A DNA stretch of 64,000 nt from Clostridium zeae (GCF_017312485.1 NZ_BMBA01000002.1:982635-1046634); one strand, 5' to 3'; positions 34,834 to 45,117 are shown, counted from the first letter of the stretch. A program made the numbers and translations. Notes: generated by a model from the letters alone, not told the origin.

Positions 34834-36087
34834 ATGGAAGAAAAAGTAGTAATTGATAATTCGGAGCAAAAACATGAGAAAAAACAGAAATACTTAGGAG
34901 ATAAAGGTTTTGTAGTTTTTATAGCTTTCTTGAGTGCTTTTATTCCCTTATCTACAGATGTTTATTTACCTGCACTTCCTAGGATGGTTGAAAGCTTTAA
35001 TACTACTGCCAGTATGGTTAATTTAACTTTAATCTTCTTCTTTGTATTCTATGCCATTGGTACTATGTTTTGGGGACCTTTAAGCGATAAATATGGCAGA
35101 AAACCAATACTACTTGTAGGCCTTTCAATCTATACAATCGCAAGTATACTATGCATTTTTTCTTCTAGTGTATATCAACTTATAATTTATCGTATTCTAC
35201 AATCTATAGGCTGTGGTGCTGCTACTGCTGTTTCAACAGCTATAGTTAAAGATGTTTATGCTGGAAGAAAACGTGTTTCAATTTTGGCAATAGTACAATC
35301 TATGGGGATGGTTTCACCGATTGTTTCTCCAGTTATAGGAGCTTTGATCCTTAGTGCACTTTCTTGGAGAGGTGTGTTCGTAGTACTAGCTGTTATAGGA
35401 GTTTTAAGTTTAGCAGGAAGTCTTGCAATGAATGAAACCATAGAAGAACGTACTGAAGGAAGTATATTTAAGTCTATAGGTAGATTAGGTGTGGTAGCTA
35501 AAAATAAAAGTTTTACTTCACTGCTTATAACTTTTTCTATGATGTCTATAGCATCTATGTCCTTTATTTCAGCTTCATCATATATCTATGTTGATGGCTT
35601 TAAATTAAGTGAAAGAGTTTATAGCTATTATTTTGCAATAAATGCAGTATTCTTTCTTCTAGGTCCTTTACTTTATATTAGACTCTCCAAACATTTTCAC
35701 TATAAGCCTATTATAACTACTTCATATATAATTATGAGCATAAGTGGTCTTTTACTTATAACTGTTGGCTTTATGAAACCTTGGATCTTTGCCTTATCCT
35801 TAATACCAGCTTCCCTATTTGGAAGTATAATCGGGCCTGCAAGAACTAATCTTATGATAGAGCAATTAGATGGCGATACAGGCGCTGCCTCTTCACTTAT
35901 GAGCTTTGCTTTTACCTTCTTTGGAAGTATTGGAATGCTTATGATATCTACAAACTTTATAAATAGAATAGTACTTATGGGATTGATGTATCTTATAATC
36001 GGATTGCTTAGTCTTGCTGCTTGGTTAACTATCTCTAATAAACCGTATATAAAACACGTATCATATCATGGTGAAGCAGAAGACTAG
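34834..36087 (+). CDS. Bcr/CflA family drug efflux transporter (MFS)
   Basis: A 417-residue major facilitator with 12 predicted helices and an extended, charged N-terminal tail (about 27 residues rich in Glu and Lys). The first helix LSTDVYLPALPRMVESF and motif A GPLSDKYGRKPILL are typical of the Bcr/CflA subgroup (DHA1), which exports drugs such as bicyclomycin or chloramphenicol, or metabolites, in exchange for protons. GGAGG precedes the ATG. It is divergent from the marR gene, a common setting for MarR-controlled pumps, and ends at a strong bidirectional terminator. Confidence 0.9.
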   Translation: MEEKVVIDNSEQKHEKKQKYLGDKGFVVFIAFLSAFIPLSTDVYLPALPRMVESFNTTASMVNLTLIFFFVFYAIGTMFWGPLSDKYGRKPILLVGLSIYTIASILCIFSSSVYQLIIYRILQSIGCGAATAVSTAIVKDVYAGRKRVSILAIVQSMGMVSPIVSPVIGALILSALSWRGVFVVLAVIGVLSLAGSLAMNETIEERTEGSIFKSIGRLGVVAKNKSFTSLLITFSMMSIASMSFISASSYIYVDGFKLSERVYSYYFAINAVFFLLGPLLYIRLSKHFHYKPIITTSYIIMSISGLLLITVGFMKPWIFALSLIPASLFGSIIGPARTNLMIEQLDGDTGAASSLMSFAFTFFGSIGMLMISTNFINRIVLMGLMYLIIGLLSLAAWLTISNKPYIKHVSYHGEAED

Positions 36088-36177
36088 AATATCTTTTTAT
36101 GGGATACATTAAAAGATAAAATTTATCATCCCTATAAATTTGCTTCACCTTGAATCAAAAAGGCGGACACGCAAGAA

Positions 36178-36214
36178 AACCTCACTGAAGAAGGTAACTT
36201 CAGTGAGGTTTTTA
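36178..36214. terminator. Bidirectional terminator between MFS and metallophosphatase genes
   Basis: AACCTCACTGAAG and CTTCAGTGAGGTT arms around a 7-base loop, with A and T runs outside. The same CCTCACTGAA stem reappears in the cutC terminator near 61.3 kb. Confidence 0.88.
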
Positions 36215-39200
36215 TTATTCTGCTATTTGACTATTTTTATTTCTTCTTATAAACATAACTCCTGTACCAATTAGTGCTACTCCTATTACAAGTAATACTC
36301 CAGTACCTACTACTGCTCCTGTTTTTGGTATTGAGCTTATAGTTTGATTACTTGAACCACTTGTACTAGTAGATGTATTGTTTGTGTTATTATTGTTATT
36401 TCCTGAGTTTGGTGCTGCGTTTTGCAGAGCCTTAAGCTTGTCTTCTGAAGAAGTTAATGCAGACAAATTAGTCACTAGCTTCTTTTGATCATCACTTAGA
36501 GCATTATATGCTTTTCTTGCATCAGTAACTTTTTGTGCATCTGCAAGAGTTAAGCTTGCTGGTATAGCATTTATCTTTCCAATTACTGTATCTGAAGCTA
36601 TTTTATCTGACTGAAGCTTTGCTATTGTATTTTCTGCTGAAGTTAGCTTAGCTAAATTACTTACTAGCTTCTTTTCATCATCATTTAGTGCACTATATGC
36701 ATTTCTTGCATCACTAACCTTTTGTGTATCTGCTAGAGTTAAGGTAGTTGGTAACGCATCAATCTTTGCTGCTACATCATTTGCTTCAGTCTGCCCAGCC
36801 TTAGTGATATCGCTAGCACTTGAAACTGAAAGTTCTAAAGTAGTATCGTATTTCATTACAGATGCTACCACATCGATCTTATCTCCAACTTTGAAGTCTT
36901 TTAATTCTGGCATTTTATATATTACAATGTTGCCAGTGCTGTCTTCAATTGTTGATGACGCTGAAGTATTTATATCTTTTAAAGTAACACCTTTTAATCT
37001 TACTAACTGTGACTGTACAGAATCATTTGCTTGACTTATTGTAAGTACTTTAGGAGAAACAGCATTATTGCTACTTACAACTGAAACACTTGGTAAATCC
37101 TTAGGAGTTATTTCAATAAGCCCGTGATAGTTTGATAAATCTCCTGTTACAGTTATTTTATCGCCTCTCTTAAGATCAGCTTTTGGTGTATTGTTTAAGC
37201 ATATGCCAGCATTATCATCTTGTACAAATACATTACTGCCCACAACATTATTAACTACACCTGTTATAACAGCACTTCCAGATGCCTTTGCTCTTGCATC
37301 ACTTATGCTCATTGCTACTGGTTCTGATATATCCTTATCAGAAATTACATAGTCACTGTTATGAGTAATACTAAACTGCACGTATCCGTTACTTGCACTT
37401 AGTCCACTTGCGATATTTTCTAACTTTTTAGTTGTTTCATTATAATAATATACATATAGATTTTTCTTAGAATTAGTTGGATCTAAAAGCCACTGTGTAT
37501 CTAATTTGACTTTTACAGTTGCTTTTCCAGGAAGTTGTCCATTATTTGCAAAGGATACAACTGTAGCTCCTGCATTTCCAACCTTTGCAGCAATTGCAGC
37601 TTTATTTGAAGATGAAGAATTATTTACACTTGCTACATTAACGTTCATATCTATATTCTTTGTAGTATTAGTAATATCTTTACCATTAAAAGACCATTGA
37701 AGACCGTCTTGTACAAAATTAACAGTTTTATCTTTTCCCTTTATAGAGTCAAATATAGTCTTATCAACTGTTTTACTTCCACTTACATCTACAGTAATAT
37801 TGGAACCTTCACTAGTCTTATTTAATGTATCCACAACCTTGCTTGCATCACCATTAACAACTTGTGAAACCTTTGTACTAGTCTTTTCTATTGTGTATTT
37901 ATCAGTTATCTCCATATTGTCAGTTCTATAAGTAGTTATTGTAATACTGTTTGCATTTACAGATACATTTGAGAAGGTCGGAACATGGAACTGTTGCTTA
38001 ACTGCCTCATAATAATTGCTGCTATTTGGTTCTTTGAATTCATAGTACTTACTTCCAGAAGCTGAGTTAGCAGTTATATAAAGCACTCCTGTAGGATCAG
38101 TGACCTTCTCATCTTGATAAGCCGATCCTGAAGGATTAGCTACTGTCTTCTTGTCATCTTTATCCTGTGCTTTAGCTTCATTGTTTACCATCTGATAAGT
38201 TCTTGTATAACAATGATCATGACCATCTAAAACCACATCTATCCCTAGCTCAGTATAAACCTGAGGCATAGTATTTCTTCTTGCTATTATATCTGCATCA
38301 GTCTCGTGGTTTGCAGAGCTATATATAGAATGGTGCAACGCTACTACCTTCCAGGTAACATTTGGATTTTTAGCTATAGCCTCCTGCATGAAAGCCTTAT
38401 GATCAGCAGTATTAACATCATTGCTATTTAATACCATATATAAAGTATTTCCATAGGTGAAATAGTAGTCAGCCCCTGTATCAGGCTTTGTATCAACTAT
38501 CCCATAAGCTGAGGATTCATTTGGCACATTAAAATGAGTATTGTGTCCCTTTCCAGAAGTCTCATGATTACCAGCAAATGCCACTATCGGCAAGTTTCTA
38601 AATTGCTCTGGAGCAAAGTATGCTGAGTACTCAGGCTCATTATCTCCTCCAGTAGCCTCTTTACCGTTATTTACTTGATCCCCTAAAGAAAGTAAAAAGC
38701 TTGAATTTTTAAACGCTGTTGTTGCTTTATTTAATGTATCTATCCATCCGTTCTTATCCTTGTTTATATCTCCACTTGCTCCTATTTGTGGATCCCCTGC
38801 AAGTAAGAAATTATAATCAGTTGGATTTTGAGTTGTGAAGTTGTAGATTGCACTCCAAGTTACCCCATTTCCTACTCTATAAACATACTCAGTTCCAAGA
38901 GAAAGCCCTTTTATAGTAGCCTTATTAGATATAGCATTGTTATTACCTTGTGCCTTCTTACCAACAAAAGTTTTAGCTTTAGTTATTGGGAAAACTCCAT
39001 TTGCATAATCAGTCTTCTTAGCAATTTGTACCTCAGTATCTCTTGCATTTACATCTGAATACCAAGTAAAGTTAAGCTCACTTGGATCTGATCCTGGTGC
39101 AAAAGTTATGTCTGTTATATTTGGCGTTGGTTCATCTTTAATCTCACTCTTTGCTATTGTATATCTATCAGTCTTTTCCATGTTATCAGCTCTATAAGTT

Positions 39201-40519
39201 GTGATTGTAATGCTGTTATCACTTACTTCAACATTAGAGAAGGTAGGTACATGAAGTTGTTGCTTTACAGCTTCATAATAACTTTGAGTATTTGCCTGCT
39301 TCATCTCATAGTACTTACTTCCAGATGCTGAGTTTGCTGTAATGTACGCAACACCAGTTGGTCTAATAACAGTTTCATCCTGATAAGTTGTGCCGGATGG
39401 ATTGGTTATTGAAACCTTCTTATCATTTACTTGATTTGTAGGTTGATTTCCTACCATCTGATAGGTTCTTGTATAGCAATGATCATGCCCATCTAAAACT
39501 ACATCAATGCCTAAACTAGTAAAAACCTGCGGCAAAAAATTTCTTCTAGAAATTATATCATCATCTGTTGCATGATCTGCTGAGCTATATATTGAGTGAT
39601 GTAATGACACTACCTTCCAAGTTGCGTTTGGATTTTTAGCTATAGCATCTCTCATAAAAGCTTCATGATCCGCAGAGTTAACGTCGTTACTATTAATCAT
39701 CATATACAAAGCGTTTCCGTAAGTAAAATAGTAATCTCCACCTGAGGTTGGAGCACTAGAAACAGTTCCATAAGTTGATTCATTTGGCACATTAAAGTGT
39801 GTATTATGTCCTGCGCCATAGGTTTCATGATTTCCAGCTATAGCAGCTATTGGTAAACTCTTAAACTGGTCTGGAGCAAAATAAGCTAAATATTCTGTTT
39901 CGTTGCTTATTCCCTTTACTTCACCGCCATTATTAACCTGATCCCCTACAGATAATAAAAAGCTTGAATTAGGGAAAGCTGTTGTAGCCTTATTTACTGT
40001 AGATACCCATCCAGTTTTGTCGTTATCAATATTACCACTTGCCCCTATTTGTGGATCACCGGCTAATATGAAATTATATGAGCTTGAATTCTGTGACGTA
40101 TACTGATAAGTTTGACTCCAATTAGTACCATCACCAACACGATAAACATATTCTGTAGACTTTGCTATTCCAGTTGCCACTACCTTATTTGAATTAAGAC
40201 CATCGTTACCTTCATTCTTAGTTCCTTTGAAGGTTTGCGCCTTATCAACCGGGAATGTTTGTCCATCATAATCAGATTTCTTTGCAATTTGAATCTCTGC
40301 ATCACCTGAATTTTTCACTGAATACCATGTGAAATTTAATTCTGATGAGTCTTTTCCTGGAGAAAGTGCTATCTCTCTAATATTGTCAGTAGTACCGCTT
40401 GCAGTACTTGTTGTGTTATTTGTAGTATTGTCTGCAGCGAACACTGTACTTACATTACTAATAACAGTAGTGAATACCATAACTGCAGCTAAGATTGAGG
40501 ATACTAATTTTCTACGCAC
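36215..40519 (-). CDS. Wall-anchored metallophosphatase with duplicated catalytic unit
   Basis: A 1434-residue surface protein. After a signal peptide (residues 1-29), two copies of a unit follow (about 45-465 and 468-895). Each has a purple-acid-phosphatase-type Ig-like domain (FTWYS, TEYVYRVGDG) and a calcineurin-like phosphoesterase domain with GDPQIGAS, GNHETxGxGHNTHF, LHHSIYSS and DGHDHCYTRTYQM, whose Asp, Asn and His bind two metals. After these come a beta-rich part, an OB-fold-like domain (ISDARAKASGSAVITGVV ... VTGDLSNYHGLIEI), two related helical repeats (ADTQKVSDARNAYSALNDDEKKLV), an Asn/Ser/Thr linker, and a sorting signal IPKTG near 1397-1401 with a helix and RRNK tail. The start is GTG at 40519 with GGGAGG upstream. 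Likely an extracellular phosphatase or nucleotidase. Confidence 0.87.
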   Translation of the reverse strand: MRRKLVSSILAAVMVFTTVISNVSTVFAADNTTNNTTSTASGTTDNIREIALSPGKDSSELNFTWYSVKNSGDAEIQIAKKSDYDGQTFPVDKAQTFKGTKNEGNDGLNSNKVVATGIAKSTEYVYRVGDGTNWSQTYQYTSQNSSSYNFILAGDPQIGASGNIDNDKTGWVSTVNKATTAFPNSSFLLSVGDQVNNGGEVKGISNETEYLAYFAPDQFKSLPIAAIAGNHETYGAGHNTHFNVPNESTYGTVSSAPTSGGDYYFTYGNALYMMINSNDVNSADHEAFMRDAIAKNPNATWKVVSLHHSIYSSADHATDDDIISRRNFLPQVFTSLGIDVVLDGHDHCYTRTYQMVGNQPTNQVNDKKVSITNPSGTTYQDETVIRPTGVAYITANSASGSKYYEMKQANTQSYYEAVKQQLHVPTFSNVEVSDNSITITTYRADNMEKTDRYTIAKSEIKDEPTPNITDITFAPGSDPSELNFTWYSDVNARDTEVQIAKKTDYANGVFPITKAKTFVGKKAQGNNNAISNKATIKGLSLGTEYVYRVGNGVTWSAIYNFTTQNPTDYNFLLAGDPQIGASGDINKDKNGWIDTLNKATTAFKNSSFLLSLGDQVNNGKEATGGDNEPEYSAYFAPEQFRNLPIVAFAGNHETSGKGHNTHFNVPNESSAYGIVDTKPDTGADYYFTYGNTLYMVLNSNDVNTADHKAFMQEAIAKNPNVTWKVVALHHSIYSSANHETDADIIARRNTMPQVYTELGIDVVLDGHDHCYTRTYQMVNNEAKAQDKDDKKTVANPSGSAYQDEKVTDPTGVLYITANSASGSKYYEFKEPNSSNYYEAVKQQFHVPTFSNVSVNANSITITTYRTDNMEITDKYTIEKTSTKVSQVVNGDASKVVDTLNKTSEGSNITVDVSGSKTVDKTIFDSIKGKDKTVNFVQDGLQWSFNGKDITNTTKNIDMNVNVASVNNSSSSNKAAIAAKVGNAGATVVSFANNGQLPGKATVKVKLDTQWLLDPTNSKKNLYVYYYNETTKKLENIASGLSASNGYVQFSITHNSDYVISDKDISEPVAMSISDARAKASGSAVITGVVNNVVGSNVFVQDDNAGICLNNTPKADLKRGDKITVTGDLSNYHGLIEITPKDLPSVSVVSSNNAVSPKVLTISQANDSVQSQLVRLKGVTLKDINTSASSTIEDSTGNIVIYKMPELKDFKVGDKIDVVASVMKYDTTLELSVSSASDITKAGQTEANDVAAKIDALPTTLTLADTQKVSDARNAYSALNDDEKKLVSNLAKLTSAENTIAKLQSDKIASDTVIGKINAIPASLTLADAQKVTDARKAYNALSDDQKKLVTNLSALTSSEDKLKALQNAAPNSGNNNNNTNNTSTSTSGSSNQTISSIPKTGAVVGTGVLLVIGVALIGTGVMFIRRNKNSQIAE

Positions 40520-40772
40520 TAAATAAATACCTCCCTAAAATATTTTTATCACCATGTGGAAGTATATTCCTTCTATGTTAATTGTTTATTTAGCGCAAGT
40601 TAACTGTCAATTAATTTTTGTAAATTTCTTGTTATTTTGTATCCCTCTTGAAAATCTTAACACTCCTTTAACCTTAGCTTTACAATAATGCTTTTTTTAG
40701 CTTTCTATATACTTTATATTTTAATTTAGGACTAAATTTAAGACCACTGTTGAAATTAAAGGAGGTATTGTA

Positions 40773-41966
40773 GTGTTTAAAAACTTAAAAGCTAGTAAGC
40801 TTATACTCTGGTCTATATTCTTCATATTATTTGCTGTATTTCTTTATATGTTCAACAATAACCATCCATTAGGTTCTAGTAAGCAAAATAATAAATCTTA
40901 TGTAAGATATGAGAAAGCTCAAGTTTTAAACGTAAAAAGTGAATCTGTAAAGCCCTTAGAAAACGGTTCTAACATATTCCTTGGAAGTCAAGAGATAAGT
41001 GTAAAAATACTATCAGGAGAGCACAAAGGAGAACTTAAAGACATAACTAACTACCTTAGCGACACTCACAGTGTATATGTAAAAAAAGGGATGTCAGTCA
41101 TTACGGAAATTGACACAGCTGGTTCTGAGTATCAGGTGATGGTTTATAACTATTATAGAGCTCCAGTGCAATACATGTTTGTCATAATATTTTTCGTTTC
41201 ATTATGTGTTATAGGAGGAAGAAAAGGAGCAAAGTCAGTTATTGGACTAGCATTTACCTTTATATGTATTATATTTTTATTTGTACCTATGCTCTACAAA
41301 GGTTACTCACCAGTACTATCCTCAATAGTTATAATAATCTTAGTTACAGGTATAACTTTACTTTTACTAAATGGATATAGTGCAAAAACCATTTCCGCAA
41401 TACTAGGAACTATACTTGGTGTAGCAATAGCTGCAATCATAGCACTAATTGTAGGAAAATTAGCTCATTTAACTGGCTATAGCACACAAGATGTAGAGAC
41501 TTTAAACATGATATCCGCTAAATTTAATATTAAAGTAGAAGGTCTTTTATTAGCCGGCATCTTAATAGCTTCTCTAGGAGCTGTTATGGATTTAAGCATA
41601 TCCATTGCCTCTTCAATTCAGGAGATCTATTCGTCAAATAACAAGATAAGTAAAAAAGACTTGTTTGCTTCTGGTATGAACGTAGGACGTGATATGATGG
41701 GTACCATGGCAAATACTCTTATTTTAGCCTTTGCAGGTGCATCACTAAACATGATTATTATAATTTATTTCTATAATGTAGGGTATAATCAACTCATTAA
41801 TATGGACATGGTTAATGTTGAAATAATTCAAGGTCTTACAGGCAGTTTAGCTGTAATACTAACTGTTCCTATAATTGCTTTTATTTCTTCTAGGCTAATA
41901 CCAGCCTTCCAGAATCAAAGTAAGAAAAATAAAAGTTTTATCTATAAATTTGCCCCTTCAAAATGA
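40773..41966 (+). CDS. YibE/F family membrane protein
   Basis: A 397-residue polytopic protein of the YibE/F-like family. An N-terminal helix (LILWSIFFILFAVFLYMF) is followed by an extracytoplasmic beta-rich domain (VRYEKAQVLNVKSESV ... GEHKGELKDITNYL, ... KKGMSVITEID). Then come about seven helices starting YMFVIIFFVSLCVIGGRKG, including LGAVMDLSISIASSIQEI and GMNVGRDMMGTMANTLILAFAGASL. The family is widespread in Firmicutes; a transport role has been suggested but is not established. The start is GTG at 40773 after AAAGGAGGT. It is monocistronic and ends at a strong terminator. Confidence 0.88.
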   Translation: MFKNLKASKLILWSIFFILFAVFLYMFNNNHPLGSSKQNNKSYVRYEKAQVLNVKSESVKPLENGSNIFLGSQEISVKILSGEHKGELKDITNYLSDTHSVYVKKGMSVITEIDTAGSEYQVMVYNYYRAPVQYMFVIIFFVSLCVIGGRKGAKSVIGLAFTFICIIFLFVPMLYKGYSPVLSSIVIIILVTGITLLLLNGYSAKTISAILGTILGVAIAAIIALIVGKLAHLTGYSTQDVETLNMISAKFNIKVEGLLLAGILIASLGAVMDLSISIASSIQEIYSSNNKISKKDLFASGMNVGRDMMGTMANTLILAFAGASLNMIIIIYFYNVGYNQLINMDMVNVEIIQGLTGSLAVILTVPIIAFISSRLIPAFQNQSKKNKSFIYKFAPSK

Positions 41967-41969
41967 TGT

Positions 41970-42012
41970 TAAAAGGACTGAAAGCTCATTCAAAGCTTTC
42001 AGTCCTTTAATC
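41970..42012. terminator. Bidirectional terminator after yibE/F
   Basis: AAAGGACTGAAAGCT and AGCTTTCAGTCCTTT arms with a short loop between the convergent YibE/F and DUF362 genes. Confidence 0.85.
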
Positions 42013-42066
42013 TGAATACATAACCTTACAAACAAATATTATATTAAAAATAAACTTATTTTATAG

Positions 42067-43101
42067 CTATTTAATTTCCACAAACTCATAGCTTTGACTT
42101 CCAAGCCCTATCTTTTCAGCATAATCAAGTGTATATCGACCTCTTCTAAATACAGTTTTTCCATTGTTTCTATCAACGATATCAAGACAGGCTTTATCTA
42201 TAGCTACAGGATCAATTGAAGCAAAAACTCCTACATCATTTACAATTGGCTTCATACTATGCCCTTCACAGTCACAGTTTTTAGTTATATTAAATGCGAA
42301 GGTTATATAAATATTAGTTTTATCCTTGGCAGCAGCATAAGCATACTCAGAAAGTCTTTCATTAAAGGATTTAGATATGGATGCAACCCAGCTATTTGAT
42401 ATAGCACCATATGGGCATATTGCCATACAGGAAGCACAACCAACACACTTATCCTTATCTATTTTTGCTTTTTTATCCACAGTTATCGCACTTTCTGGAC
42501 ACCTTTTTGCACATGCTTTGCAGGATTTGCACTTTAAGGAACTAATCTTAGGTATGGAGTTTGCATGTTGCGCAAGCTTTCCACCTCTTGCAGCACATCC
42601 CATTCCAAGCTGTTTTATAGCTCCTCCAAAACCTGCAAGCGCATGGCCTTTAAAATGACTCATTATGATCAATTGTTTCTTATCTGCAATCTCTTTACCA
42701 ACCTTGCATTTATTAAAGTTCTTCTTATTTGTTTCAACTTCTGTATAGTCTTCACCATGTTCACCATCAGCAATTATTATAGGAAGTTCTGTAAAACCAT
42801 GTTCCTTAGCCAGCTTTATATGTTTTTCCTTGGTAGTTCTTTCACCCCTATACAACACATTCGTCTCTATAAATGCGCTTTCAATATGCTGTTCCTTTAA
42901 ATAATCTATCACTCCTGCATAATTTTTAGATTGGATGAAGGTGTTATTGCCCTTCTCTCCAAAGTGAACCTTTAATGGAATGAACTTTTCTAAAATCACC
43001 TTATCTTCTTTTACTATTATAGTTAAAAGCTCTCTAGCAGCACTGCTTATCTCTTCTGTGTTAGAATAAGAATCCACTGCCTTAAAATAAACCTTTGCCA
43101 T
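42067..43101 (-). CDS. DUF362 family protein with two 4Fe-4S clusters
   Basis: A 344-residue protein. Residues about 35-185 and 240-340 form the DUF362 domain (HFGEKGNNTFIQ, ADGEHGEDY, MSHFKGHALAGFGGAIKQLGMGCAARGGK). In the middle, about 190-235, are two 4Fe-4S motifs: CKSCKACAKRCPES and CVGCASCMAICPYG. DUF362 proteins with ferredoxin domains are frequent in anaerobes and thought to take part in electron transfer; no reaction is established. It follows the next ferredoxin-type gene by 19 bases and is co-transcribed with it. GGGGG lies before the ATG. Confidence 0.88.
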   Translation of the reverse strand: MAKVYFKAVDSYSNTEEISSAARELLTIIVKEDKVILEKFIPLKVHFGEKGNNTFIQSKNYAGVIDYLKEQHIESAFIETNVLYRGERTTKEKHIKLAKEHGFTELPIIIADGEHGEDYTEVETNKKNFNKCKVGKEIADKKQLIIMSHFKGHALAGFGGAIKQLGMGCAARGGKLAQHANSIPKISSLKCKSCKACAKRCPESAITVDKKAKIDKDKCVGCASCMAICPYGAISNSWVASISKSFNERLSEYAYAAAKDKTNIYITFAFNITKNCDCEGHSMKPIVNDVGVFASIDPVAIDKACLDIVDRNNGKTVFRRGRYTLDYAEKIGLGSQSYEFVEIK

Positions 43102-43120
43102 AGTTTAACCCCCAATTAAT

Positions 43121-44377
43121 TTACTCTTTTCCACTTAGCAATTTATCTAAATATACTGATTTCATCTGTTTGCTTGCCATAGCTCTCTTTATTGGCGGAA
43201 GTTTTAAAATAGATGAAAAAACTGCTGCCATAGCTCTATGACTAAGTAATGCTTTATTATCAAAAAGAAGTTCCGTTAGTTGCCCCTTTTCAATAGCCTG
43301 CAGAACTATTCTATGGGTCGTGTTAGCTGGGGTTATTATTTCTTTGCCCCTATGTTTAAGATATATACTTTTCTTAGGACAATTTCTAACGCATACTCCA
43401 CAACCAAGGCATATCCCCTCATCAACTTTTGCTTTTTTAGTAATAGGATCAACTTTTATAGCTTCTATAGGACATACCTTTGAACACTTACCACAGCCTA
43501 CACAGCTCTCATCAGTTACCTGAGGCAAAAACGCTGTGGTTTGAATAGGTGCCATGTATCCAAACTTTTTAACCGCCAACATTCCTTCACAACAACAGCC
43601 ACAGCAATTACACATAAATACAGAACCATTTCTAACATTTTCACCACACTGAACCAAGTTATGTTCATATGCCATGTTCAATATGTCCAATCCTTCTGAT
43701 GCATCTATAGTTCTAGCATACCCATTTTTACTCAAGGTGTGAGCTGTATTTCCAAGAGTTATACAAGTTTCCATAGGCGCATCACAGTTTTCTCCTAAAT
43801 GCTGCATCTTATGTCTACAAAAACACATGCTAACAGCAATATGTTTAGCTTCTTTAATTACATTACTAGCTCTGTCATAATCCATTATCTCAAGTTCATT
43901 TTGCCTTGAAAGAACTCCTTCTTGAACAAAAACCTTTCCAAATCTAGTTTCTGTACCTAAGAATAGATCTTTAATAAAGTCTTCTTCTACATTAAGATAT
44001 TGGTAGTACAGCTCAGATAAAGTCTTCTGATCTATATCGTCTCTGGTCCTCATAAGAGAAAACTCAAAAAAACCTATCATAGGAGGCGGAAGACAATATT
44101 CTTTTTTACCATCAAAATCAATATCCATAATTATAGCTCTAGAAGCTAATTTTTCAAGAATTCCTTGAGTTTCAACTTCACTTAATTTCCATATTTGACT
44201 TGCAGTCTTCAATGTAAACGGCTTTATAGGAAGCATAGCAACTAATTCTGCTTCTTTTTCAGTAAAAAGCATGCTTAGTATTTTATATAAGGTTTTTGAA
44301 GGTGGCGCACCCTGTGGAAATCTATTAATTCTATCCTCTAACATCTTGTAAGCGTTTTTATTTGAAATATGAGACAT
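43121..44377 (-). CDS. 4Fe-4S ferredoxin-type protein with Cys-rich centre
   Basis: A 418-residue protein. Residues about 50-100 look like a winged-helix segment (KPFTLKTASQIWKLSEVETQGILEKLASRAII). The centre is Cys-rich (VSMCFCRHKMQHLGENCDAP, then FMCNCCGCCCEGM). Near residues 287-345 are two 4Fe-4S motifs: CVGCGKCSKVCPIEA and CLGCGVCVRNCPKKS. It probably carries several iron-sulfur clusters and passes electrons; the partner enzyme is not visible. It forms an operon with the DUF362 protein downstream. Related proteins are common in strict anaerobes. Confidence 0.83.
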   Translation of the reverse strand: MSHISNKNAYKMLEDRINRFPQGAPPSKTLYKILSMLFTEKEAELVAMLPIKPFTLKTASQIWKLSEVETQGILEKLASRAIIMDIDFDGKKEYCLPPPMIGFFEFSLMRTRDDIDQKTLSELYYQYLNVEEDFIKDLFLGTETRFGKVFVQEGVLSRQNELEIMDYDRASNVIKEAKHIAVSMCFCRHKMQHLGENCDAPMETCITLGNTAHTLSKNGYARTIDASEGLDILNMAYEHNLVQCGENVRNGSVFMCNCCGCCCEGMLAVKKFGYMAPIQTTAFLPQVTDESCVGCGKCSKVCPIEAIKVDPITKKAKVDEGICLGCGVCVRNCPKKSIYLKHRGKEIITPANTTHRIVLQAIEKGQLTELLFDNKALLSHRAMAAVFSSILKLPPIKRAMASKQMKSVYLDKLLSGKE

Positions 44378-44557
44378 ACTTTCACAACCTTTCTAAAGAT
44401 GATTACATCATCTCCAAATTTTTGCCGAATTATTAGCATAATTTTAAAGATACACATTTAATTTGAAGGTATTAATTTAATATATAATTAATACTTTTGT
44501 ACTCATTAGTTCAATTTTACATTTCTATATATTACAAGTCAAAGAAAAAATATGAAA

Positions 44558-44602
44558 AAGGTATATATAAACTGTAAAACTACCAATTTATATATACCTT
44601 AT
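44558..44602 (-). terminator. Terminator of the alpha-glucoside PTS operon
   Basis: AAGGTATATATAAA and TTTATATATACCTT form a 14-bp stem; on the minus strand it is followed by TTTTTC. It lies about 25 bases after the EIIA stop codon. Confidence 0.8.
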
Positions 44603-44626
44603 CTTTAATTATTATTTTTCACAACG

Positions 44627-45109
44627 TTAAATATACTCGATTAAAATTCCTTCTCTAGCTTTGATAATAGCACCTGCATTAAAACTTGCAATTTTATGAC
44701 TATTAAGCTCTGAAACCACTAACATTATAGTATCATCCAAGTCTCTTTGCTTTAGCAGTTCTCTGTTAAAGCTTAAAAGAAGGTCACCCTTTTTCACTAC
44801 TTTTCCTTCTTCACAGTATAACTGAAATCCCTCACCGTTTAAGATTACAGTATCAATTCCAACATGAATCAGCATCTCAACTCCATCTGAAGTTTTAATT
44901 CCAACTGCATGCTTACTCTCTTTCATAACTGCAACTACGGTTCCATCGCAAGGAGAAAATACTTTATCATCACTAGGCTTTATTGCGATTCCTTCCCCCA
45001 TCATTTTTTGTGAGAAAACCTCATCTTTTACTTCAATTAAATCAACACTTATACCATCAGCAAAGGCATAAAGTATTTTAGTTTTCTTTTTAAATAAACT
45101 TTTAAACAT
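44627..45109 (-). CDS. PTS glucose-type EIIA component
   Basis: A 160-residue cytoplasmic phosphocarrier of the Glc family. The phosphorylated His is His82 in MLIHVGIDTV, and His67 in SKHAVGI is the second conserved active-site His. It supplies phosphate to the EIIB domain of the alpha-glucoside transporter in the same operon, which lacks its own EIIA. It starts eight bases after the GH4 gene and ends the operon. Confidence 0.92.
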   Translation of the reverse strand: MFKSLFKKKTKILYAFADGISVDLIEVKDEVFSQKMMGEGIAIKPSDDKVFSPCDGTVVAVMKESKHAVGIKTSDGVEMLIHVGIDTVILNGEGFQLYCEEGKVVKKGDLLLSFNRELLKQRDLDDTIMLVVSELNSHKIASFNAGAIIKAREGILIEYI

Positions 45110-45117
45110 GTTAACCT

